Shown here piece after piece: positions 1 through 7,219 of a stretch of DNA of 64,000 nucleotides. A model generated the notes under the pieces. The model was not told the origin of the DNA. It worked only from the letters and a program-made list of their open reading frames with translations, and did no database searches. A program made the position numbers and the translations under genes. Every line of letters starts with the position of its first letter. Position 1 is the stretch's first letter. Source of the stretch: Caulobacter sp. Root1455. Its GTDB lineage: Bacteria; Pseudomonadota; Alphaproteobacteria; Caulobacterales; Caulobacteraceae. The DNA is taken from positions 526 through 64,525 of the forward strand of contig NZ_LMFQ01000002.1 of the NCBI RefSeq assembly GCF_001426905.1. The letters run 5' to 3'.

Positions 1-66
1 CTGGGCATCCAGGCGCTCTCGATCGCCAACCAGTCGACCGGCTCGATCCTGAGCCTGTTCCGATAG
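1..66 (+). CDS. Flagellin, C-terminal end (partial, begins before window)
   Basis: The window opens inside a reading frame whose last 21 residues match the C-terminal D0 helix of flagellins: GIQALSIANQ followed by SILSLFR and a TAG stop at 64-66. The same ALSIANQ-x-ILSLF tail ends the complete flagellin at 664-1506, so the two are paralogues. The product would be an exported filament subunit. The rest of the gene lies outside the window, so which flagellin it is cannot be decided. Confidence 0.85.
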   Translation: MGIQALSIANQSTGSILSLFR

Positions 67-75
67 GAACGAGAA

Positions 76-99
76 GGGGCGGGCCTTCGGGTCCGCCCC
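76..99 (+). terminator. Hairpin after upstream flagellin
   Basis: GGGGCGGGCC and GGTCCGCCCC (one G-T wobble) close a TTCG tetraloop just after the flagellin stop. No T run follows, so it may act as an mRNA-stabilising 3' end or a weak terminator rather than a classical intrinsic one. Confidence 0.5.
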
Positions 100-174
100 C
101 ACCTTCCGCTGGGACCTTGGTCGTAGAGGAGGGGTAACCAGAGGCGCCGCCGTAATCCGGCGACGACAGGAGTA

Positions 175-495
175 ATGGAAACAAAAGCCGCACTCACACC
201 GTCGATACCAGAACCGTCCGCGCCGACTCCGGTCGCCACCTTCACCGTCCCGGGGCAGCCCGCGGGCGGTCATGACGTTTCAGGCCCCAAGGAAAAGCCC
301 GCCACCGCCGCGGGACCCCAGCCGGGCGACCTGCGACTGGTGATCGAGGAGGACCCGGTCTCCGGCGCCTACGTCTACAAGACGGTGGACCGCCGGACCG
401 GCGATGTTCTGCAGCAGTTCCCGCGTGAGGACGTGCTCCGCTTCAAGCAGGCCGAGCATTACGATCCGGGCGAAGTCTTCGACGGCTTGACCTAA
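175..495 (+). CDS. flaG: FlaG family flagellar protein
   Basis: This 106-residue protein has a Pro/Ala-rich disordered N-terminus (about 1-55) and a C-terminal FlaG-type domain: LRLVIEEDPVSGAYVYKTVD, then RRTGDVLQQFPREDVLRF. FlaG proteins are small, usually encoded beside flagellins, and in other bacteria affect filament length; the exact role here is inferred. The ATG at 175 follows an AGGAG site at about 7 nt spacing. It sits between two flagellin genes on the same strand, which supports the assignment. Confidence 0.85.
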   Translation: METKAALTPSIPEPSAPTPVATFTVPGQPAGGHDVSGPKEKPATAAGPQPGDLRLVIEEDPVSGAYVYKTVDRRTGDVLQQFPREDVLRFKQAEHYDPGEVFDGLT

Positions 496-663
496 AACCG
501 CCGACCCGCGCGTCATGCCCGCCGCGACGCAGCGTCGCAGGCGGAACATGGTTTACGCGCGTTAACCATATTCTTACTCCCTCAGCCCCAATTTCACGGC
601 CGACCTGCTCGGCCGCCGAATCGCGTCCCGAGCCACATTGGCAAGAACCGCCGTTCGGAGACC

Positions 664-1506
664 GTGATGACGCTGAGCGTGAACACCAATCAGCCTGCGC
701 TGATCGCCTTGCAAAATCTGAACAAGACCAACGACGAGATGGGGGGCGTGCAGTCCCGCATCAACACCGGTCTCGCGATCTCCAGCGCCAAGGACAACGC
801 CGCCGTCTGGTCGATCGCCCAGGACCAGCGCGCCGACCGCTCGGCCCTGAACGCCGTGAAGATGAGCCTGGATCGCGCGACCTCGATCACCGACGTGGCC
901 CTGGCAGCCGGGGAATCGGTCTCGGATCTGCTGACCCAGATGCGCGAAAAGGTGGTCGCGGCCAAGGACACCTCGCTGTCGACCTCGTCGCGCACCGCCC
1001 TGAACGCCGACTTCCAGGGGCTGCTGAAGAACCTGACCCAGGTGATCAACAGCGCCACCTTCGACGGCGCCAACATCCTCAACGGCAGCGAACCGACCAA
1101 CATCACGTTCCTGGCCGACGCGGACGCCGCGACCGTGATCACGCTGGCCCTGCAGAACCTGTCGTTGGGCGGCGCGATCAACACCCTGGCGGCGAGCGAC
1201 ACGATCAACACCCAGACCCTGGCCTCCGCCGTGCTGGCGCGCCTGGACGCCTCGATGACCCGGGTGAACCAGGCGGTCGGCTCGATCGGCTCGCAAGCCA
1301 AGCAGATCGAGGCCCACAACACCTTCGTGGCGAAGCTGAACGACGTGCTCGAAACCGGCGTGGGCAACCTCGTCGACGCCGACATGGCCAAGGAGAGCGC
1401 GCGCCTGCAAGCTTTGCAGGTCAAGCAACAGCTCGGCGCGCAGGCGCTGTCGATCGCCAACCAGGCGCCGCAGATCATCCTGTCGCTGTTCAACGGCGGT
1501 AACTAG
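664..1506 (+). CDS. Flagellin
   Basis: A complete flagellin of 279-280 residues, the structural subunit of the flagellar filament, exported by the flagellar type III system. The N-terminal D0/D1 helix (SVNTNQPALIALQNLNKTN, then INTGLAISSAKDNAAVWSIAQ) and the C-terminal helix (VDADMAKESARLQALQVKQQ, then ALSIANQAPQIILSLF) are both present, with a short variable centre as in Caulobacter flagellins. Tandem GTG (664) and ATG (667) codons both fit; only the first residue changes. Compared with typical Caulobacter flagellins the N-terminal helix is unusual (NQPALIALQ, KTNDEMGG), so this may be a minor, FljJ-like filament component. That placement is inference from memory of family members. Confidence 0.93.
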   Translation: MMTLSVNTNQPALIALQNLNKTNDEMGGVQSRINTGLAISSAKDNAAVWSIAQDQRADRSALNAVKMSLDRATSITDVALAAGESVSDLLTQMREKVVAAKDTSLSTSSRTALNADFQGLLKNLTQVINSATFDGANILNGSEPTNITFLADADAATVITLALQNLSLGGAINTLAASDTINTQTLASAVLARLDASMTRVNQAVGSIGSQAKQIEAHNTFVAKLNDVLETGVGNLVDADMAKESARLQALQVKQQLGAQALSIANQAPQIILSLFNGGN

Positions 1507-1565
1507 GCCTGACGCGATCGGCGGGGTAGACTTTCCGCAATGACGTGTGGAGGAATCGGCCCGGT

Positions 1566-2120
1566 ATGATCGAGCTTCGCGATTTGACGGACGGCGACGA
1601 GGCGGTCCTGTTCCAGTGGCGGGGCGAACCGGAAGTCGATCGATGGATGTCCGACGCGGCTTTTCCGAGCCGCGAAGCCCACGCCGCCTGGTTCCATGCC
1701 CTTCGCTCCGATCCCGACATGCGCGGCTGGATGATCGTCCGGGCCGGCGAGCCTTCCGGCCTGCTGACCCTGACGGGCCTGCTCAGCCATCACCGGCGGG
1801 CCGGCTGGAACTGGTTCCTCGGTTCGGCCGAGGCGCGGGGCAGGGGCGTGGGACGCGCCGCCCAAGTGCTGGGCCTGGACCGCGCCTTCGGCGAACTGGG
1901 CCTGCACAAGGTGTTCGCCGAGGTCATGGCCGACAACGACGCGGCGCTGAAAGCCCAGGCCGCTTCCGGTTTCCGTCGCGAAGGCTATCTGCGCGGCCAC
2001 GTGCTGAAGGACGGCCAGCCGCGCGACGTCGTCCTGCTGGGCATTCTGGCCGACGAATGGCGCGAGCTGCGGGGCGAGGTCCGGCGCTCGCTGACCGACG
2101 CCCACCTGATCGCCGCCTAG
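1566..2120 (+). CDS. flmH: GNAT acetyltransferase, FlmH/PseH-like (flagellin glycan pathway)
   Basis: A 184-residue GNAT-fold protein. Features seen: LFQWRGEPEVDRWMSD near the N-terminus, HAAWFHALRSDPDMRGWMI, an acetyl-CoA loop region EARGRGVGRAAQ, then VFAEVMADNDAALKAQAASG and FRREGYLR. This pattern matches PseH-type enzymes that acetylate the 4-amino group of a UDP-linked amino sugar in pseudaminic acid synthesis, the sugar placed on flagellins. In Caulobacter the gene is called flmH and lies by flaEY, as here. The ATG at 1566 is preferred over an upstream GTG because the conserved N-terminus starts with MIELR. The symbol rests on family pattern and context. Confidence 0.75.
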   Translation: MIELRDLTDGDEAVLFQWRGEPEVDRWMSDAAFPSREAHAAWFHALRSDPDMRGWMIVRAGEPSGLLTLTGLLSHHRRAGWNWFLGSAEARGRGVGRAAQVLGLDRAFGELGLHKVFAEVMADNDAALKAQAASGFRREGYLRGHVLKDGQPRDVVLLGILADEWRELRGEVRRSLTDAHLIAA

Positions 2121-2241
2121 GGACCCGAGGCCGCTCACGCTTTCAGTCGTCACACTCCGGATTCATACGTCTTAACGAAACGTCAGCGTTGTTCGCCGAC
2201 AATGGAATCTAGGGGCGTAGTGCGTCCCGATAGGACCCGCT

Positions 2242-5082
2242 GTGATCACCTTCGATTCCAGTCTGCTGCTCGGTTACTATCAGGCCAAGACCGCGGGTCA
2301 GGCCGCGAACGCGGCTGCGACCACCGGCTCGTCCTCTTCCTCGTCGTCCTCGACCGGCAAGACGGTGCCCAGCGCGCCCTGGACCGGCAAGGCGACCGAG
2401 CCGAGCGAACTGGTGAAGGCCGCCCTGAACGGCCGCAAGTTCGTCGACGAAGGCGCGGCCCAGGCCGCCGCCCCGACGATCAGCGGCGACTACAAGAAGC
2501 TGTTCGCCGCCTACCAGGCGCTCAACACCCTGTCGGCGATCGCCAACCGATCGGCCGAGAAGGGCGTCACCGACAGCGAGATCAAGCGGCTGCAGACCGC
2601 GTTCAGCAAGGGGCTGAACGAGGTCAACGGCTATGTCCAGAACCTCAGCACCGACGGCATGCGGCTGACGACCGGCGCGGTCATGACCAGCGACAAGTCC
2701 AGCGTCGGCGTGCCCAAGAACAACTACGGCTACGTCACCAACAAGATCTACAGCGGCCAGGTCGACGACGAGGTGCCCACCTTCACGGGCGCCGTCAGCT
2801 TCACGATGTCGGTCAAGAAGTTCGGGGTTTCCTCCGACGTGACGATGGACCTGTCGGAGATGGGGTCGACGCCGCGGACGATGTCCAACGTGGTGACTTT
2901 CTTCAACGGCAAGCTGGCCGCCGCAGGGTTCGACACCCAGTTCGCGGTCGAGCGCACGGTGGGCGCGGAGCGGACCACCACGGTCAACGGCCAGACCGTC
3001 AAATTGCCGCCCACCGGCGACGACTTCGCCCTGCGCATCCGCGGCGACTCCACCGAGGCCCTGACGTTCACGGCACCTGCCCCCAAGCCGGCGGTCTACA
3101 TCACGACCGCCGCTGGCAATCCCGATCCGGACAAGAAGCCCGAGACCGACGACGCGGTGATCGAAAACACCCTGACCAAGTACGGCCCCGGCACGGCCGG
3201 CACGCCGGGGACCAAGGTGTTCTCCGACACGCTGGAAGGCACGATCAGCAGCGTCCACAAGACCATGACCGGGCCGGACGGCTCGCTCTATGTGCTGGCC
3301 GACGTCGACGGCACGACCAGCAGCCAGACGATCAAGGGCGACCAGGACGTCGCCCTGCTGAAATACGATTCCGCCGGCAAGCTGCTCTATGCCCGCACCC
3401 TGGGGGCGGCCAACACGGCCACCGGCTACAACATGGCCATCTCGGCCGACGGCCAGGTGGCCATCGCCGGTTCGGTGGCCGGCGGGCTTTCCGGCGCGGC
3501 CAACGGCCCGATCAACTCCGACTCCGCCGGCACGGTCACCGACAGCTTCGTCACCCTCTACAACGCCCAGGGCGACGAGACCTGGACGGTGCGGCGCGGC
3601 GGCATGCTGGAGGACGAGGCCACCGCCGTGGCCTTCGGTCAGGACGGCGTCGTCTATGTGGGCGGCCGCACCAAATCGGACATTCCGGGCTCGGCCACCG
3701 GCGCCACGGCCGGCGGCTATGACAGCTACCTGACCGGTTTCGCCACCGACATCGCCGGCACGCCCAAGGCGCTGTTCACCACCCATTTCGGCAGCGAGAA
3801 CGAGGACACCGTCGCCGGCATCGTCGTCAACGGCACGCAGGTGGTGGTGGCCAGCAAGGAAGGCAGCGAGGCGATGCTTCGCAGCTTCGACGTCACGACC
3901 AGCATCGTGACCGAAGACCGCACCTACCTGAACGACAAGGAAGTCTGGGTCACCGCGCCGGTCACCTACACCAAGTCGGCCACGTTCACCGAGGGCGCGA
4001 CCCGCGACCTGGGCACGCTGAAGGGCGGCAACCTCGCCGGTCTGACGATCGACAACGGCCAGCTCTATGTCGGCGGCTCGACCACCAACGGCGCGCTCGA
4101 CGTCAACAACCAGACCACCGCCGCCTCGGGCGGCTCGGACGGTTTCGTGGCGCGGATGTCGCTGGACCTGACCGACAAGAGCCAGGACACCCTGGCCTAT
4201 TACGGCGGCACGGGCGACGACACGGTCACCGGCATGGCGGTCTCCAACGGCCAGGCCTGGCTGGTGGGCTCGGCCGGCAAGGACCTGGCGGGCCAGCCGA
4301 CGGTCGGCGACAAGGACGGCTATGTCGCCCAGATCGACGTCGCGACGGGCGCGGCGACCTGGGAGCAGCGGCTGACCGGCAAGGACGGCTACGCCACCCC
4401 GACCTCGATCGCCGTCGACGCCTCAGGCTCCAGCGCGCTGGACATCTTCGGCATTCCGCGCGGCAAGATGGAGTTCACCCAGTCCGACAAGATTGTCTCG
4501 TCGACCTCGGCGCGGGCGGGCGACACCTTCCAGGTCCGCACCCGGGCCCGCGGCACGCTGACGACGATCAAGATCGCGGCCGAGGACACGCTGGACACCC
4601 TGGCCGACAAGATCCGCAAGGCGACGGGCTTCGCCGCCAAGGTGGAGTTCGCCAGCAGCGGCAACAGCCGCATGCTGCGGATCAGCCCGTCCCAGACCAC
4701 CTCGACCGTCGAGATCCTGCCCGGCAAGGGCGGCACCGACGTGCTGGAGGCCCTGGGCCTGAAGCCCGGCATCGTGCGCAACACCAAGACCGACCACGGC
4801 CAGACCGTCTCGGCCGACGGCAAGGGCCCGATCTACGGCTTCTCGCTGGACACCGGCCTGGATCTCACCGACGACGCCGGCCGCAAGCTGGCGACGGCGG
4901 CCATGACCAAGGCCCTGTCGGCGGTGCGCACCGCCTATCGCGAGATGGCCGACACCGCCAACGGCGTGAAGCGAGACGACGCGACCAAATCGAGCCATGT
5001 CGACGGCAAGGTCCCGACCTATCTGACCAACCAGATCGCCAACTACCAGGCGGCCCTCAATCGCCTGACCGGCGGCGGGTAG
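2242..5082 (+). CDS. flaEY: FlaEY-like flagellar protein with beta-propeller repeats
   Basis: A 946-residue protein with a GTG start (VITFDSSLLLGYYQAKTAG). A poly-Ser linker lies near residues 28-38. The N-terminal third is helical and flagellin-like. From about residue 330 to 740 there are repeated blades of the SBBP type (for example DSFVTLYNAQGDETWTVRRG, then ATAVAFGQDGVVYVGG; later DGYVAQIDVATGAATWEQRL), predicting a beta-propeller. Around 770-860, DTLDTLADKIRKATGFAAKV with later L-I-S signature resembles the flagellin hook IN motif of hook-filament proteins. Length, position after flmH and this mix fit Caulobacter FlaEY, which genetics links to flagellin expression and filament assembly. 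Its biochemical role is not evident from sequence. Confidence 0.75.
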   Translation: MITFDSSLLLGYYQAKTAGQAANAAATTGSSSSSSSSTGKTVPSAPWTGKATEPSELVKAALNGRKFVDEGAAQAAAPTISGDYKKLFAAYQALNTLSAIANRSAEKGVTDSEIKRLQTAFSKGLNEVNGYVQNLSTDGMRLTTGAVMTSDKSSVGVPKNNYGYVTNKIYSGQVDDEVPTFTGAVSFTMSVKKFGVSSDVTMDLSEMGSTPRTMSNVVTFFNGKLAAAGFDTQFAVERTVGAERTTTVNGQTVKLPPTGDDFALRIRGDSTEALTFTAPAPKPAVYITTAAGNPDPDKKPETDDAVIENTLTKYGPGTAGTPGTKVFSDTLEGTISSVHKTMTGPDGSLYVLADVDGTTSSQTIKGDQDVALLKYDSAGKLLYARTLGAANTATGYNMAISADGQVAIAGSVAGGLSGAANGPINSDSAGTVTDSFVTLYNAQGDETWTVRRGGMLEDEATAVAFGQDGVVYVGGRTKSDIPGSATGATAGGYDSYLTGFATDIAGTPKALFTTHFGSENEDTVAGIVVNGTQVVVASKEGSEAMLRSFDVTTSIVTEDRTYLNDKEVWVTAPVTYTKSATFTEGATRDLGTLKGGNLAGLTIDNGQLYVGGSTTNGALDVNNQTTAASGGSDGFVARMSLDLTDKSQDTLAYYGGTGDDTVTGMAVSNGQAWLVGSAGKDLAGQPTVGDKDGYVAQIDVATGAATWEQRLTGKDGYATPTSIAVDASGSSALDIFGIPRGKMEFTQSDKIVSSTSARAGDTFQVRTRARGTLTTIKIAAEDTLDTLADKIRKATGFAAKVEFASSGNSRMLRISPSQTTSTVEILPGKGGTDVLEALGLKPGIVRNTKTDHGQTVSADGKGPIYGFSLDTGLDLTDDAGRKLATAAMTKALSAVRTAYREMADTANGVKRDDATKSSHVDGKVPTYLTNQIANYQAALNRLTGGG

Positions 5083-5177
5083 GGCGCGGGGGCCCTTTGA
5101 GGCTCCCTCGACAGCCCCTTGGGGCCTTCTGCGCGCCTGGACTTGAAAGCGTCATCAGCGCGTCGTAGCCAGGGATC

Positions 5178-5849
5178 ATGGAACTTCTCAAAGATCGACG
5201 CGTGTTGCTGGGCGGCGGCGCCGCCCTGGCCCTGATCGCGGGCCTCGGCATCGCCCTGGCCCTGATGCACGGCGCCAAGTCGCCCACCGAGGCTCCGCCG
5301 GCCTCGCGCGGCGGACTGGTGGTCGAGACTGGCCGGGCCGACGACACCAAGCTCGATCCCGCGCGGCCGCTGCGCTGCTTCGTCGGCGGCCAGTTCGTCG
5401 GCGAGACCACCCTGGCCGAGTGCGCCAACAAGAACGGCGTGGCGACCGGCGCCCTTGACGTCGGCGTCGACGAGACCGGCGCCCTGGCCGCCGCCGACCA
5501 GGCCGGCCTGGTGCTGACCCCGTTGCCGCCCCCCGCCGAGGCGCCGACCGTGCCCGCGCCGGCCGCGACCCCGGCCGCCCAGGCCCCGGCCGTTTCGAGC
5601 ACGCCCCTGGCTGTCTGCTGGCGCTACGCCGGCGGCGAGTGGCGCAAGCTGCCCGGCGAGATCACCGTCAACGCCTGCGCCCAGCAGATCTCGGGCGGCA
5701 AGTGCGAGAGGGCGGGCGGGGCGACCTACGGCCGCTGGGGCGACGAGACCCTCCGGCTGGTGCCGGGCCGGGTCGAATCCTCGTCCGACAACCGCACCTT
5801 CCATTCGATCATCGAGCTGGGGCCCAACTGCTCCATTCCGTCGGCCTAG
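5178..5849 (+). CDS. Hypothetical membrane-anchored envelope protein
   Basis: 223 residues. A single N-terminal transmembrane segment (about 11-30, VLLGGGAALALIAGLGIALA) is followed by a periplasmic region with paired cysteines (CFVGGQFVGETTLAECANKNGV, split by several residues), an Ala/Pro-rich linker near 115-140 and a second Cys-containing module (CWRYAGGEWRKL, NACAQQISGGKCERAG, NCSIPSA at the end). The even spacing suggests disulfides in the periplasm. No family is recognised. It is followed after 15 bp by a lipoprotein gene, so the two are probably co-transcribed. Confidence 0.7.
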   Translation: MELLKDRRVLLGGGAALALIAGLGIALALMHGAKSPTEAPPASRGGLVVETGRADDTKLDPARPLRCFVGGQFVGETTLAECANKNGVATGALDVGVDETGALAAADQAGLVLTPLPPPAEAPTVPAPAATPAAQAPAVSSTPLAVCWRYAGGEWRKLPGEITVNACAQQISGGKCERAGGATYGRWGDETLRLVPGRVESSSDNRTFHSIIELGPNCSIPSA

Positions 5850-5864
5850 AGAGACTTTAAGACC

Positions 5865-6254
5865 ATGCGCCTTCCCGTCGTCGCCCTCTCGCTCATCGCC
5901 GCCGCCGCCACCGTCGGCCTGGCCGGCTGCGAAAAACAGACCAAGGCCCCGTTCGAGACCGGCGTCTGCATGCACGTGATCGAGCAGAAGGACGGCACGC
6001 TGAAGTTCAACCCGGTGGCGCGCAACGTGCCGAGCCTGGAGTTCTGCGCCGCCGAGCTGGAAGGCATGCGCCTGCGCTTCGCCCGCCTGGGCAGCCCCAG
6101 CCGCGAAATGACCGGCGCCTATCAGGGCAAGTTCATCTTCCTGCAGAAGGAGGGCATCTATCTGGGCGACACCTACGAAGGCGCCCGGTTCATGTCGCTG
6201 GTCCGCACGGGCGACGGGCGCCTGGCCGTCCCAGGGGCGATGCCGGCCCAGTAG
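5865..6254 (+). CDS. Hypothetical lipoprotein
   Basis: 129 residues with a lipoprotein signal peptide and lipobox (TVGLAGC, lipidated Cys near residue 21). The mature part has two further cysteines (GVCMHVIEQKDG and LEFCAAELEGM) that could form a disulfide, and a sequence of mixed strand and helix. No family was recognised. It follows a Cys-rich membrane-anchored protein by 15 bp and probably shares its transcript. Confidence 0.7.
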   Translation: MRLPVVALSLIAAAATVGLAGCEKQTKAPFETGVCMHVIEQKDGTLKFNPVARNVPSLEFCAAELEGMRLRFARLGSPSREMTGAYQGKFIFLQKEGIYLGDTYEGARFMSLVRTGDGRLAVPGAMPAQ

Positions 6255-6294
6255 GGCGCGCCTCAAACCCGGGGATAACCGCCTCGGTCCACAG

Positions 6295-6309
6295 GAACGT
6301 TCCGAGAAC
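6295..6309. promoter_or_regulatory. LexA-type SOS box upstream of ssb
   Basis: GAAC-N7-GAAC, the direct-repeat LexA box described for alphaproteobacteria, is exact here (GAAC at 6295-6298 and 6306-6309). It lies about 90 nt upstream of the ssb start, consistent with SOS induction of ssb. Confidence 0.75.
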
Positions 6310-6326
6310 AAAGCTTGATTTCACTT

Positions 6327-6341
6327 TTAAGAACCCGTTAA
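6327..6341. promoter_or_regulatory. CtrA-type box upstream of ssb
   Basis: TTAA-N7-TTAA, the full CtrA recognition motif of Caulobacter, is exact here (TTAA at 6327-6330 and 6338-6341), 17 bp downstream of the LexA-type box and about 57 nt before the ssb ATG. It suggests cell-cycle control, but occupancy cannot be told from sequence. Confidence 0.6.
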
Positions 6342-6397
6342 CGTCCGCCCCAGATGCCGGCGCGTTGGGTCGCCGGGCGTGAACAGGAAACTTCCCC

Positions 6398-6892
6398 ATG
6401 GCGGGCAGCGTCAACAAGGTCATTCTGGTCGGCAACCTCGGGGCCGACCCCGAAATCCGCACCCTCAGCTCCGGCGACCGCGTCGCCAATCTGCGTCTGG
6501 CCACCTCGGAGAGCTGGCGCGACCGCACCTCGGGCGAGCGCAAGGAAAAGACCGAATGGCACCGCGTGGTGATCTTCAACGATAACCTGGTGAAGGTGGC
6601 CGAGAGCTATCTGCGCAAGGGCTCGACGGTCTATATCGAGGGCGCGATCCAGACCCGCAAATGGGCCGACGCCTCCGGCGTCGAGAAGTACTCGACCGAG
6701 ATCGTGCTGCAGAAGTTCCGCGGCGAACTGACCATGCTGGGCGGTCGCGGCGACAGCGCGGGCGCCGGCGCCCCGGGCGGCGGCTATGACGAAGGCTACG
6801 CCGGCGGCGGCGGTGGCGGCGCCCCGCGCAGCCAGCCCAGCGGCCCGCGCGAGAGCTTCTCGGCCGACCTGGACGACGAAATTCCGTTCTAA
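6398..6892 (+). CDS. ssb: Single-stranded DNA-binding protein
   Basis: 164 residues. The OB fold covers roughly 1-112 with family landmarks [30 protein letters not shown] and [19 protein letters not shown] Gly-rich disordered linker (about 120-150) leads to the acidic tip DLDDEIPF, which in SSB proteins recruits replication and repair partners. It binds ssDNA as a tetramer in replication, recombination and repair. The ATG at 6398 follows GGAAAC. LexA- and CtrA-type boxes upstream and an intrinsic terminator downstream make it a single-gene unit. Confidence 0.97.
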   Translation: MAGSVNKVILVGNLGADPEIRTLSSGDRVANLRLATSESWRDRTSGERKEKTEWHRVVIFNDNLVKVAESYLRKGSTVYIEGAIQTRKWADASGVEKYSTEIVLQKFRGELTMLGGRGDSAGAGAPGGGYDEGYAGGGGGGAPRSQPSGPRESFSADLDDEIPF

Positions 6893-6920
6893 TTTTCCTC
6901 TACGGTTTTGTTGTAAACAA

Positions 6921-6954
6921 GTGGCCGATCCCTTTGGAATCGGTCACTTTTTTA
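6921..6954 (+). terminator. Intrinsic terminator after ssb
   Basis: GTGGCCGAT and ATCGGTCAC form a 9-bp stem (one G-T pair) directly followed by six T residues (6948-6953). It lies 28 bp after the ssb stop codon. Confidence 0.85.
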
Positions 6955-7106
6955 TTGCGCCGGCTGCGGCGCCGCGGTTGGGCGCCAACGTGGTGAACCC
7001 CCTTGGACCGGGTCGCGAATGGACAACTCCGCGACCGTTCAGGCGCCGCCCATCAAAAGCGAGAGCCGGGACGGGTCCGTGGAAGGCGCGGGCGGCTCGC
7101 CTTGCC

Positions 7107-7136
7107 CAATACTGACTTACTCGTAAGTCAGTATTG
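7107..7136. promoter_or_regulatory. 30-bp perfect palindrome: operator-like site 1
   Basis: A perfect inverted repeat with 14-bp arms around a 2-bp centre; outer halves CAATACTGAC and GTCAGTATTG, 10 bp between. It lies 83 bp before the TonB-dependent receptor at 7220. Two more sites of the same length and outer-half pattern occur at 15733-15762 and 18072-18101, in front of other genes of the locus. It is a probable operator for the locally encoded TetR proteins. Confidence 0.75.
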
Positions 7137-7219
7137 ACTCCTCCGAAAAGGCGGTGCGATGGTTCCGTCGTTCGTCGAACAGCGTCATCAAGGGCGCGGC
7201 GGCGACAGGGGAGGGAATC

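Noticed and set aside
7107-7136. Palindrome read as a terminator for ssb
   Set aside because: No T run, far from the ssb stop which already has a terminator, and the pattern recurs before two other promoters.
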